A stretch of DNA of 8,853 nucleotides, from assembly GCA_023392115.1 (NCBI GenBank), contig JAEVZT010000019.1:1-8853 (forward strand). Direction: 5' to 3'. Of this stretch, positions 1 to 6,551 are shown one piece after another (position 1 is the stretch's first letter; every line of letters starts with the position of its first letter). The notes beneath the pieces were generated by a model. It did no database searches. It was not told where the DNA came from and saw only the letters and a list, made by a program, of their open reading frames with translations. The DNA is from Chloroflexota bacterium (GTDB lineage Bacteria; Chloroflexota; Anaerolineae; Aggregatilineales; Phototrophicaceae). The position numbers and the translations under genes are program-made.

Positions 1-167
1 CACCAAGCGGGACTATCGATTTTGCCGTCGAGTAGTTCCAATACCTTGGTCGCAATTTCGTGATGGTTCAGACTCTTGGCGTCAATGCCGTCCATGAACC
101 GCTGCCAGTCGTCCCATGTCCTGCTGGTGGCGCGTTCGATCGCCTGTATACGCGAGTTTGTTGACAT
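1..167 (-). CDS. N-terminal part of a small conserved protein of unknown function, truncated by the left edge
   Basis: An open frame reads leftward from an ATG at 167-165 to the window edge: 55 codons with no stop. The peptide starts MSTNSRIQAIERATSRTWDD and continues with W, F, MDG and a helical stretch that includes SLNHHEIATKVLELLDGK. The pattern (IERAT, then RTWDDW, then LNHHEIA, then a LDGK-x-x-S-x-x-W end) is one I associate from memory with short soluble bacterial proteins of unknown function that continue with a Trp-rich segment; I cannot name the family securely. There is no signal peptide. A purine-rich AGAGGA lies about 12 nt upstream of the start, slightly far but usable. The gene is divergent from the DNA polymerase gene and shares a 150-nt intergenic region with it. 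The C-terminus lies outside the window. Confidence 0.7.
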   Translation of the reverse strand, partial: MSTNSRIQAIERATSRTWDDWQRFMDGIDAKSLNHHEIATKVLELLDGKIDSPAW

Positions 168-319
168 ACTGCTCAATAATCCTCTCGTATTCGACACGCG
201 GATAGCTGATGATACATCATAGTGTACGTATAGAGAGTATAGCTGAAGGTTCGTCCGCTTCATGCGGCGCACATTCGCCATAGTGGTGCATAGAGGATAA
301 GCAGCTTCTGCTCTCGCGG
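168..319. promoter_or_regulatory. Divergent intergenic region with AT-rich core
   Basis: This gap separates two divergent genes and must hold promoters for both. The AT-rich core at about 205-245 contains a 12-nt near-palindrome at 209-220 (ATGAT, AC, ATCAT). It also has several TATA-like hexamers, including TATGAT on the minus strand. I see no -35 box at proper spacing in either direction, so no exact promoter is called. At 300-312 there is a perfect 5-bp hairpin (AGCAG, loop CTT, CTGCT) just before the polymerase start. Confidence 0.4.
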
Positions 320-322
320 TTG
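292..322 (+). promoter_or_regulatory. SD separated from the polymerase start by a small hairpin
   Basis: AGAGGA at 292-297 is the only SD-like sequence near the polymerase start, but it lies 22 nt from the TTG at 320. The 13-nt hairpin at 300-312 (5-bp stem, 3-nt loop) fits in that gap and would leave an effective spacing of 9 nt. This is an inference. Without the hairpin effect the gene has no recognisable SD for any candidate start. Confidence 0.35.
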
Positions 323-2203
323 GATGAAACGAGACTCATGATGCAGCTTCCATTGTTTCAGGAAACACACGAACCGGATCACGAGGCGTTACGCCGATGC
401 TTACGGGCAGATGTCGTCGCGCTGGATATTGAGACGGAAACACGCTGCCAGGGAATCGGTCCTAGAGTCGATTTCGGCTTGAGCTACCCGGCGGACGTGA
501 CCGTGATTGCGCTGGCTTGGCGTGAAGGGGAAGACATTCAGACGACGGCGCTCGCCGCGCCGTTTGATGACGCGATACAAGCTTATCTGAAGTCCCTGTT
601 TAGCCAGCCCACGCTGATCGTCGCCCACAACGCCGTCTTCGACTTGCGCCAGCTTTCCAGACTAACTGAGGGAGAACTGCCCGATCGCGTCTGGGACACA
701 CAGTCGATGGCGCGCCTATTGCATCCGGCTGTCGACGTCAGTTACAGCCTTCTCGGTGTCGCGGCGATGCTCGGCATTCCAGTTCCCGAACGACAGGCAG
801 CACTCAAGGGGCAGCGAGGCAAGCTGCACACCCTGCCGCTTGAAGTGACGCTCCAGTACGCACAAGACGATGCCCGGCTGGCACTGGAAATCTATCACAA
901 GCAGCACGCACTCGAGGGCGATGTCGAACTCATCGACTGGGAGTGTCGCGCGCTGAGGGAATACTGCCTGATGGCAGCGCGCGGGATTCGCCTAAACCTA
1001 CCGTTTGTCGAGATACGCTTGACGGAACTACGCGCAGAACGAGATATTGTCGCCGCCCGGCTGCGTGCGGACGGACTCGACTCCCCCGGCAGCTCGCAGG
1101 CGCGGGCGCGATACCTGTACGAAACGAAAGGCATCCCGCTGCCGAAGTGGGATCCGAAGTCGTGGTTTTTCACACGGGCGGGACGCAAACGTCTTTCGTC
1201 CCAGCCGGGGCAAAAGATTGAGCTGTCCGACCTGAGCACCGGTTCGTATGTCATCGAGGCATATCTAGAGGAGGGCAGTGCCTATGCTGAGCAGCTGCGC
1301 GATCTGGCGACCTATCTCGAAGTCGACTGGCTGATCTCGACGCTTGAAGGGTTGATCGATCATGCCGCGCTTGACGGACGGTTACACAGCCTCGTCACGA
1401 TCGCGACCGAGTCGGGCAGACGCGCGTCGAGCTACCCCCACATGCAGAACTGGAAGATGCCGGCGATGGCTGGAGTCGCTGTTGGCGATGAAGGGTTCAC
1501 ACTGGTCGAGATCGACTACAACAACGCCGAGAATGTCATGGCAGCGCTCATTTCCGGTGACAACAATCTCGCCGCTGCCTGCCGCGCACAGGACTTTCAC
1601 AGCAGCATGGCGGTTCAGTATTTCGGGCAGGCATGGCAGGAGGCTGATTCGAGCGAACGAAAGCGCCTGCGCACGATGTCGAAGAAGATCACCTACGGCA
1701 CAGCTTATGGCATGGGCGCGGAACGGCTTGCCGAGAGCATCGGCGTCTCGAAGGACGAAGCGCGCCGAGTGATCGAGGCGAAAGACCGGGCGTTCCCACA
1801 AGTGACACGCATGCGGCAGGCGGCGCAGCAGCAGGTGCGGCAGACGAACTTGCTCAAGTTATGGACGGGACGTCCAGTGGCTGTACCATCGCCGTTTGTG
1901 GCGTGGAATTACCTCTGTCAGGGCGGTGTGAGCGAGATGCTCAAGCGCGCGATCGTCCTCGTCTCCGAGACGTACCGGTCGAAGGGGATGCGTTCACGCG
2001 TGGCGCTGGACATGCACGATGCCCTGATTCTGGAAGTCGCGCACGACGAATGGGACGAAGCACTGGCGCTTGCGAGTGACATCATGGCACACGTCACGCC
2101 GGAAGTGTTGATGGAGCGTACCGCGCCGCCGATTCGCTGGGTCGCCGAGCCGAATCTCGAAGAAAATCGACACAAGTGGGGGGCGGAACAGCATCATCCC
2201 TGA
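320..2203 (+). CDS. Family A DNA polymerase with 3'-5' exonuclease domain (Pol I-like, no 5' nuclease)
   Basis: Template-directed DNA synthesis with proofreading is predicted. Residues about 30-195 form a DEDDy exonuclease: Exo I D36 and E38 (DIET), Exo II N104 and D108 (HNAVFD), Exo III Y180 and D184. Residues about 205-620 are the polymerase: SGRRASSYPHMQNW (365-378), motif A D399-Y400 with E404, motif B R451, K455, Y459, Y463-G, and motif C H566-D567. At 627 residues it lacks the 5' nuclease of full-length Pol I (about 930), so it may be a second or accessory PolA rather than the Okazaki-processing enzyme. The position equal to E. coli F762 is Tyr459, and the Glu after HD in motif C is Ala568. 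The TTG start at 320 is chosen because AGAGGA (292-297) would lie 9 nt away if the 300-312 hairpin is looped out. ATG 338 or 341 is the alternative; neither has an SD. Confidence 0.95.
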   Translation: MDETRLMMQLPLFQETHEPDHEALRRCLRADVVALDIETETRCQGIGPRVDFGLSYPADVTVIALAWREGEDIQTTALAAPFDDAIQAYLKSLFSQPTLIVAHNAVFDLRQLSRLTEGELPDRVWDTQSMARLLHPAVDVSYSLLGVAAMLGIPVPERQAALKGQRGKLHTLPLEVTLQYAQDDARLALEIYHKQHALEGDVELIDWECRALREYCLMAARGIRLNLPFVEIRLTELRAERDIVAARLRADGLDSPGSSQARARYLYETKGIPLPKWDPKSWFFTRAGRKRLSSQPGQKIELSDLSTGSYVIEAYLEEGSAYAEQLRDLATYLEVDWLISTLEGLIDHAALDGRLHSLVTIATESGRRASSYPHMQNWKMPAMAGVAVGDEGFTLVEIDYNNAENVMAALISGDNNLAAACRAQDFHSSMAVQYFGQAWQEADSSERKRLRTMSKKITYGTAYGMGAERLAESIGVSKDEARRVIEAKDRAFPQVTRMRQAAQQQVRQTNLLKLWTGRPVAVPSPFVAWNYLCQGGVSEMLKRAIVLVSETYRSKGMRSRVALDMHDALILEVAHDEWDEALALASDIMAHVTPEVLMERTAPPIRWVAEPNLEENRHKWGAEQHHP

Positions 2204-2422
2204 GCTGGCAGCCGGTATGACAGACTGCTGAAGCACTATCTCACCCATGCCACTCACGAAAAACATTCCCGCACCGGTACCTAGAACTACACAAATATCG
2301 ACTGAAACAATAAGTCTTGGTAAAACTAGGACGCGTGAAGCCAGAATTGATGGAACGTTTTGAGCCCGGCGCGCGTCATTGATTCTGTCTGTAAATGTAA
2401 GATGGAAGGAAGGCAGGTCAGC
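2204..2422. other. Intergenic region between polymerase and META gene
   Basis: This is 219 nt with no convincing gene. One RNA hairpin can be drawn at 2314-2332 (GTCTTGG, loop TAAAA, CTAGGAC, with two G-U pairs); it has no U-tract and may be chance. The end of the region carries the META gene SD: AAGG at 2410-2413 and AGG at 2415-2417. No -35/-10 pair with good spacing was found. Confidence 0.4.
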
Positions 2423-3505
2423 ATGAGAATTGTCCGATTGATCGTCTTGTCGATCGCCGTGTTTGCGGTCACCGGAGCGGCGGCGCAGTCCGTGACACCA
2501 GCAGCGACTGAGGAACCGGGACTACCCGGCTCGTCGTGGCTGCTCACCGCCACGAGTGGACAAGACCACCAGACACTCGTCCTGCCCGGCAGCAGCATTA
2601 CATTGAATTTCGAGGGCGAAGATCGCATCAGCGGGGATGGCGGCTGCAACGCGTACAGCGGCGCTTATATGATCGGGGCAGCAGGAGAGCTCACGCTGAG
2701 CGAGATTGTCAGCACACTCCGCGCCTGCGACGATATGCAGTTGACGACACAGGAGTCTATCTATCTCGGCGCGCTTGGCGGCGTAACGCATTACGAACTC
2801 TCCGAACAGCAGCTTACCCTGCGAATCGAGGATGTGGAAGCACTTCACTTTGTGCGCGTCGACAGCGATCCGCTTGCGGGCACGGCGTGGAACCTGATTA
2901 GTGAAGTGCCCGCCGATGTTGAAGCGACGCCGGAGGTGGACAGCAGCGCGCGTCCGATCACGCTGACGTTTGATGCGGAGGGACGAGCATCCGGACTTGG
3001 CGGCTGCAATACCTATTCCACGATGTATGAACTCGATGGCACGAGCATCACATTCGGCGACGTGGTGTCCACGAGGATGGCGTGCTCAGGCGGCGACATC
3101 ATGCAGCGCGAGCAAGCGTTTTTCGCTGCACTGACCGGCGCTTTACAGTATGGACTAACCGACGAACGCCTGTACATCCGGCACGAGGATGGGAGCCGGT
3201 TGGCATTTGAAAAAGCGGAGGCGATGATGCTGTCCACATCGCTGCAGAGCGGCGCACCGGGAATGGAAGTCGAGTTGACGGGCAGCGGGTTCGCGCCCAA
3301 CAGCGAGATCGTTATCGGTTTTGGTCCGGCTGAAGGCGACGTGTACGAACCGATTGCGCAGGCTGAAAGTGATGCGGACGGCGCGTTCACGATCACTGTT
3401 AGTGTGCCGATGTCGGCTGATCCCGCCGTGGATTACGTGTTCATGGCGGCGATTCCGGGCACTGCGCGCACCCTCTCCGAGCCTTTCGACGTGACCGGCA
3501 GCTAA
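2423..3505 (+). CDS. Secreted protein with two META domains and a C-terminal Ig-like domain
   Basis: This 360-residue protein begins with a clear Sec signal peptide (MRIVRLIVLSIAVFAVTGAA, cleavage near AAA-QS). Residues about 33-145 and 150-265 are two copies of the META/HslJ-like domain. Each starts with a SSW or TAW (L-x-G-x-x-W) strand, carries a GGCN motif (73-76 and 193-196) and has a later Cys in STLRAC or STRMAC (C102, C221). The Cys pairs C75/C102 and C195/C221 are spaced alike. Residues about 270-358 look like an Ig/TIG-like beta domain (GAPGMEVELTGSGFAPNSEI) common on extracytoplasmic proteins. META domains occur in HslJ, a heat-inducible outer-membrane protein linked to novobiocin resistance, and in protease-inhibitor-like proteins; the molecular role here is unknown. 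The start at 2423 has AAGG and AGG upstream and opens directly on the signal peptide; an in-frame ATG at 2402 would spoil it. Confidence 0.85.
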   Translation: MRIVRLIVLSIAVFAVTGAAAQSVTPAATEEPGLPGSSWLLTATSGQDHQTLVLPGSSITLNFEGEDRISGDGGCNAYSGAYMIGAAGELTLSEIVSTLRACDDMQLTTQESIYLGALGGVTHYELSEQQLTLRIEDVEALHFVRVDSDPLAGTAWNLISEVPADVEATPEVDSSARPITLTFDAEGRASGLGGCNTYSTMYELDGTSITFGDVVSTRMACSGGDIMQREQAFFAALTGALQYGLTDERLYIRHEDGSRLAFEKAEAMMLSTSLQSGAPGMEVELTGSGFAPNSEIVIGFGPAEGDVYEPIAQAESDADGAFTITVSVPMSADPAVDYVFMAAIPGTARTLSEPFDVTGS

Positions 3506-3518
3506 GCTGAGATGTTGA

Positions 3519-3549
3519 AACGTAAGCCTGCTCACTGCAGGCTTACGTT
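3519..3549 (+). terminator. Perfect 13-bp hairpin after the META gene
   Basis: The arms 3519-3531 and 3537-3549 are perfectly complementary over 13 bp with a 5-nt loop (TCACT), starting 14 nt after the TAA stop. There is no T-tract on either side, so this is not a classical intrinsic terminator. It could still terminate, stabilise the mRNA 3' end, or be a dispersed repeat. Confidence 0.55.
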
Positions 3550-3570
3550 AGTGAATTGGTGTGATTCACT
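3550..3570 (+). repeat. Second hairpin abutting the first
   Basis: AGTGAAT (3550-3556) and ATTCACT (3564-3570) form a perfect 7-bp stem with a 7-nt loop. It begins on the base after the preceding 13-bp hairpin ends, so the two could stack as a tandem hairpin. Confidence 0.45.
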
Positions 3571-3617
3571 TGCAGCGCGTGCGTGACTGCGACCACACGG
3601 CGCGGCAATCTAGGTGT

Positions 3618-3688
3618 GCGGGTGGCTTGGCAGGCTGGTCAAGAATACCAGTTTGCTCCACCCGCTTGTGCCAGCCATGCCGAGGCTG
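3618..3688 (+). ncRNA. Candidate structured RNA or switch with mutually exclusive stems
   Basis: Three pairings can be read directly. First, GCGGGTGG (3618-3625) with CCACCCGC (3658-3665), 8 bp perfect, enclosing CTGGT (3635-3639) with ACCAG (3647-3651). Second, 3626-3638 with 3671-3684, 13 bp with one G-U pair and one bulged A (3677). Third, CAGCC (3672-3676) with GGCTG (3684-3688), followed by ATTTTG. The second pairing uses bases needed by the other two, so they compete. I recognise no known riboswitch class, and which strand is transcribed is unknown. Confidence 0.3.
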
Positions 3689-3715
3689 ATTTTGCTTGCG
3701 TCCACTAATGCGCCA

Positions 3716-3760
3716 CTTGTTTTATGTTTTTATACTAGAATATCTATTGATAATACCGCT
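3716..3760 (+). promoter_or_regulatory. AT-rich promoter-like island upstream of the LuxR-STAND regulator
   Basis: This is the most AT-rich segment before the regulator gene, containing TATACT (3731-3736) and GATAAT (3749-3754) as -10-like hexamers. TTGTTT (3717-3722) resembles a -35 box but is too close to the first hexamer and too far from the second. The call rests on composition and proximity only. Confidence 0.25.
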
Positions 3761-3905
3761 GCTTTTCGTGCGGCGCTCAATTTAAATCCGCCCACGACTC
3801 TGGCAAGCTGCCGGAAGTCCGAAGGATGGATGTGCGAGTTAGCGTCGCGAAAACCTGATAGGATGACGACTGTCTGCTGTAGGCTTGTGGGCTGGAGGCA
3901 TGCTT

Positions 3906-6413
3906 ATGGACGATGACTCTCCCTTTCGCCTTGCTGTGCCGTTGACGGCACGAGAGCAGGACATCCTCGCGCTGCTGGCAGAAGATCTGTCGGATCGTGA
4001 GATTGCCGCGCGCCTGTTCGTCGCCCACAGCACGGTCAAATGGTATAACCGCCAAATCTTCAATAAGCTGGGTGCGGATAACCGCCAGCAGGCAGTTGAG
4101 CGTGCCACAGCGCTCGGTCTGCTCGGGAAAAGCGAGGCTGGGAGGCAGCGGTTCCATAATCTCCCCGTCCACGTCACACCGTTTATCGGGCGACAGCGTG
4201 AAACTGGCGAGCTTGTTCGACTGCTTCAAGATGATCAGCAGCGGCTGGTCACAATTCTCGCCCCCGGCGGCATGGGCAAGACACGGTTGGCGGCTGAACT
4301 TGCTTACCAGCTGCTCCCGCAATATCGCGACGGCGTGTATTTCGTCCAACTGACGTCGGTCACGACGCTAGAGCAGATCATCTCGACCACAGCCGAAGCG
4401 CTTGATTACATGTTTATCCCCGATCACAGACTTCCAAAGACGCAGCTACTCGACTTTCTCGCCGACAAGCAGATGCTGCTCATCCTCGACAATTTTGAGC
4501 ATCTTCTTGATGAAGCGCCTTTCGTCAATGAACTGCTGCAGGCTTCAAACCAGATCAGCGTCGTTGTGACCTCACGCGAACGACTGCACGTGCAGGTCGA
4601 GACAATTTTCCCCTTGGGTGGCTTAGACTCAGCGGCGGGGGATGAACAGCAGTTAACCAATGTCAGTGATGCTGTCGAGCTGTTCTGGCAGTGTGCAGCC
4701 CGCGCGCAACCAAACTTCACTGCGAACGCCGACGCGAGCGTTGTGCAGATCTGCCAGTTTGTCGAAGGCATGCCGTTGGCAATCGAGTTGGCGGCGGCGT
4801 GGGTCACGGCGCTGTCTCCCGCTGAAATCCTTACTGAACTCCGTCGAAATCTTGACTTCCTGCAGTCCGAACTGCGCGACGTTCCCGCACGGCAGAGAAG
4901 TATTCGCGCTGTGTTCGTCACGACTTGGGAACGATTGGGTGAAACTGAGCAGCAGGTGTTCGCCAAGCTTTCGATCTTCAACGGCGGCTTTACGAGGGAA
5001 GCAGCGCAAGCCGTCACCGGGGCGCAGCTGAGCGACCTATCCTCTCTCGTCAATCGGGCGCTGATTGTCCGCGATCCCCATACCAACCGTTTTCAGATTC
5101 ATGAACTCCTGCGTCAGTACGCATTCGAAGTACTGCAAAAATCGGGCTTGGCAGACACCACAACTGACGCACATTGTCGCTATTTCGCTGCTTTCACCGA
5201 CGCATGGACGCGCGCGCTCAAGACGCCACAGCAAGTGAATGCGCTATATGTGCTCGAAGCGGATCTGGAGAACATTCGCGCTGCCATCGAATATGCCGCC
5301 ACGCACGATCGGGTTGACCTTCTCGACCACTTCAGTGAACTCTGGTACTTCTACGAGATCCTTGGCGAGTACTTTGAGGCAGAAACGGTGTTTGGCAGCG
5401 TGCTTCAGCGGCTTGAAAAGACGGACGGTGTTACGCTGGGGAAGTTCCTTGCCGGTCAGGCTCACATGCTGACTCGGCTTGGCAAGCGAGAGCAAGCAAG
5501 GGTTTATGGACAGGAGAGCCTTCGCCTGCTGCGCGCCAAGGGGGCGCTGCGTGAGGCGATCTTCTCCTTAATTGTCCTCTCGGACTATGAGGTTAGCGCG
5601 CAGGACGAGCGACGGCAGCATCTGGATGAGGGGATGCGCTTGGCTCAAACTTACCAAGATGAATGGGCGGTTCTCGTCCTCGAGTTCTTGTATGGCTATT
5701 ATGGCGTCTACGAGCAGAAAGATTTGAAGGGTGCGCGCGAACGGTTCATCCACTGTCTTCAGATGGCAGAGGCGCAGGGCAATGTATGGGCAATGACATT
5801 TATCCTCAGACTGCTCGCCTTAGTTGCTTCCTTGGAAAACCAGCCCGACAACGCAAGGCAACTGCTAGAGAATTCACTGATTCAGGCGCGAAAAATCCGC
5901 CAACGACTCCAGATTGTTGAGGCGCTCACCGGTCTTGCCGGGCTTGCAGTCAACGAGCGCAATTTTCCACTGGCGCAGCGGCTGCTTGAGGAATGCCTCG
6001 AACTGGAGCGCCGGACAGGTCGTGTTCAAAAGGTAGCGATACTGTACGCGCTGTTAGGTAATGTGGAACGCAGGCAGGCCCGTTTTGCCTCAGCACAAAC
6101 TTACCTCACGGAAGCGCTGCGACTGGTCGCGCCGACAAGCGACACAGTGGATAAGCTCGAAGTCCTGTACTACGTGGCAGAACTGCTCTCAGACACTGAC
6201 CAGAAGCCACAGACTGTCGAGCTTCTGGGCTTTATATCCGAGCGCGCGAAGCACTCCCGTCTTCCATTGGAAGCTATTGAATGGTTTGAGCCGGCTGTAT
6301 CCCAGCTTAGAGAGGAACTGTCTGCTGATGTGTACGAGCCGGCGTTTGAACGCGGCAGAACGCTTACGTTTGACGCGATTGCTGCACGTTTCGCCGATCA
6401 ACCCATGCCGTAG
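3906..6413 (+). CDS. LuxR-type HTH / STAND NTPase / TPR-like regulator
   Basis: This 835-residue protein is a predicted ATP-dependent signal-integrating transcription regulator. Residues about 12-70 are a LuxR-type helix-turn-helix (LTAREQDILALLAEDLSDRE, then STVKWYNRQIFNKLGADNR). Residues about 90-410 are a STAND/NB-ARC-like NTPase: FIGR entry (93-96), Walker A with GGMGKT (121-126), Walker B LLILDN (191-196), TSRERL (222-227), GMPLA (288-292) and a winged-helix end with IHELLRQYA (398-406). Residues about 450-800 are helical TPR-like repeats, the likely ligand or partner sensor. MalT-type LAL regulators carry the HTH at the C-terminus; here it is N-terminal, an arrangement I associate with Chloroflexota and actinobacteria. 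Start choice: GGAGG (3894-3898) is 7 nt from ATG 3906 but only 1 nt from ATG 3900. All NTPase motifs are intact. The inducer and target genes are unknown; the adjacent GNAT gene is a possible target. Confidence 0.9.
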   Translation: MDDDSPFRLAVPLTAREQDILALLAEDLSDREIAARLFVAHSTVKWYNRQIFNKLGADNRQQAVERATALGLLGKSEAGRQRFHNLPVHVTPFIGRQRETGELVRLLQDDQQRLVTILAPGGMGKTRLAAELAYQLLPQYRDGVYFVQLTSVTTLEQIISTTAEALDYMFIPDHRLPKTQLLDFLADKQMLLILDNFEHLLDEAPFVNELLQASNQISVVVTSRERLHVQVETIFPLGGLDSAAGDEQQLTNVSDAVELFWQCAARAQPNFTANADASVVQICQFVEGMPLAIELAAAWVTALSPAEILTELRRNLDFLQSELRDVPARQRSIRAVFVTTWERLGETEQQVFAKLSIFNGGFTREAAQAVTGAQLSDLSSLVNRALIVRDPHTNRFQIHELLRQYAFEVLQKSGLADTTTDAHCRYFAAFTDAWTRALKTPQQVNALYVLEADLENIRAAIEYAATHDRVDLLDHFSELWYFYEILGEYFEAETVFGSVLQRLEKTDGVTLGKFLAGQAHMLTRLGKREQARVYGQESLRLLRAKGALREAIFSLIVLSDYEVSAQDERRQHLDEGMRLAQTYQDEWAVLVLEFLYGYYGVYEQKDLKGARERFIHCLQMAEAQGNVWAMTFILRLLALVASLENQPDNARQLLENSLIQARKIRQRLQIVEALTGLAGLAVNERNFPLAQRLLEECLELERRTGRVQKVAILYALLGNVERRQARFASAQTYLTEALRLVAPTSDTVDKLEVLYYVAELLSDTDQKPQTVELLGFISERAKHSRLPLEAIEWFEPAVSQLREELSADVYEPAFERGRTLTFDAIAARFADQPMP

Positions 6414-6551
6414 CGTCCCACGTTGTTCAACCCTTGCCCGAGCCGGCGAAAAGGGCTGTTAAGCGGTTTGTCAGGACTGGCGCACCTGTGTTGCACAGCG
6501 CGCAAAAAACGGAGCGGGTGAGAACCAGAATTCTTCTCGAGGAGAATGCAT
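6414..6551 (+). promoter_or_regulatory. Leader of the GNAT gene with several small inverted repeats
   Basis: The gap holds a weak hairpin at 6431-6455 (CCCTT/AAGGG arms, inner GCC/GGC), which may end the regulator transcript, although no U-tract follows. An imperfect hairpin at 6480-6503 (GCGC and CTGTG arms, TTG loop) is followed by a run of six A. At 6530-6547 a 7-bp stem with a UCGA loop contains the GGAG of the SD and the first ATG (6546). No clear promoter was seen. Confidence 0.35.

Larger units (their letters stand above)
3571..3905. other. Gene-free stretch with competing inverted repeats and an AT-rich promoter-like island
   Basis: No plausible gene was found here. A 100-codon open frame across it has no SD and no domain-like composition. 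Positions 3618-3688 hold several overlapping inverted repeats (see the separate entry). Positions 3716-3790 form an AT-rich island with TATACT at 3731-3736 and GATAAT at 3749-3754, which could be -10 elements for the downstream regulator; no -35 box sits at 16-18 nt. The region ends with GGAGG at 3894-3898, the SD of the regulator gene. Confidence 0.45.

Noticed and set aside
324..341. Five-codon upstream ORF overlapping ATG 338 of the polymerase
   Set aside because: No SD and no conservation evidence; such tiny frames arise easily by chance.
320..2203. DpoZ-type polymerase of phages with 2-aminoadenine genomes
   Set aside because: The architecture (exonuclease plus PolA core) is compatible, but no purZ-, datZ- or MazZ-like partner gene is visible in the window.
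3618..3684. H-type pseudoknot from the ABA'B' repeats
   Set aside because: There are no bases between the first arms of the two stems to cross a 13-bp helix, so alternative structures are more plausible than one pseudoknot.
3614..3916. 100-codon rightward frame across the gap before the regulator
   Set aside because: No SD, atypical composition, overlap with the inverted repeats and AT-rich island, and overrun into the regulator start.
3777..4349. 190-codon leftward open frame opposite the start of the LuxR-STAND gene
   Set aside because: It lies antisense to a well-supported HTH/STAND coding frame, has no SD and no recognisable domain; it is a codon-bias shadow.
4424..5086. 220-codon leftward frame inside the regulator gene
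   Set aside because: Fully antisense to conserved NTPase motifs; Ser/Arg-rich shadow composition.
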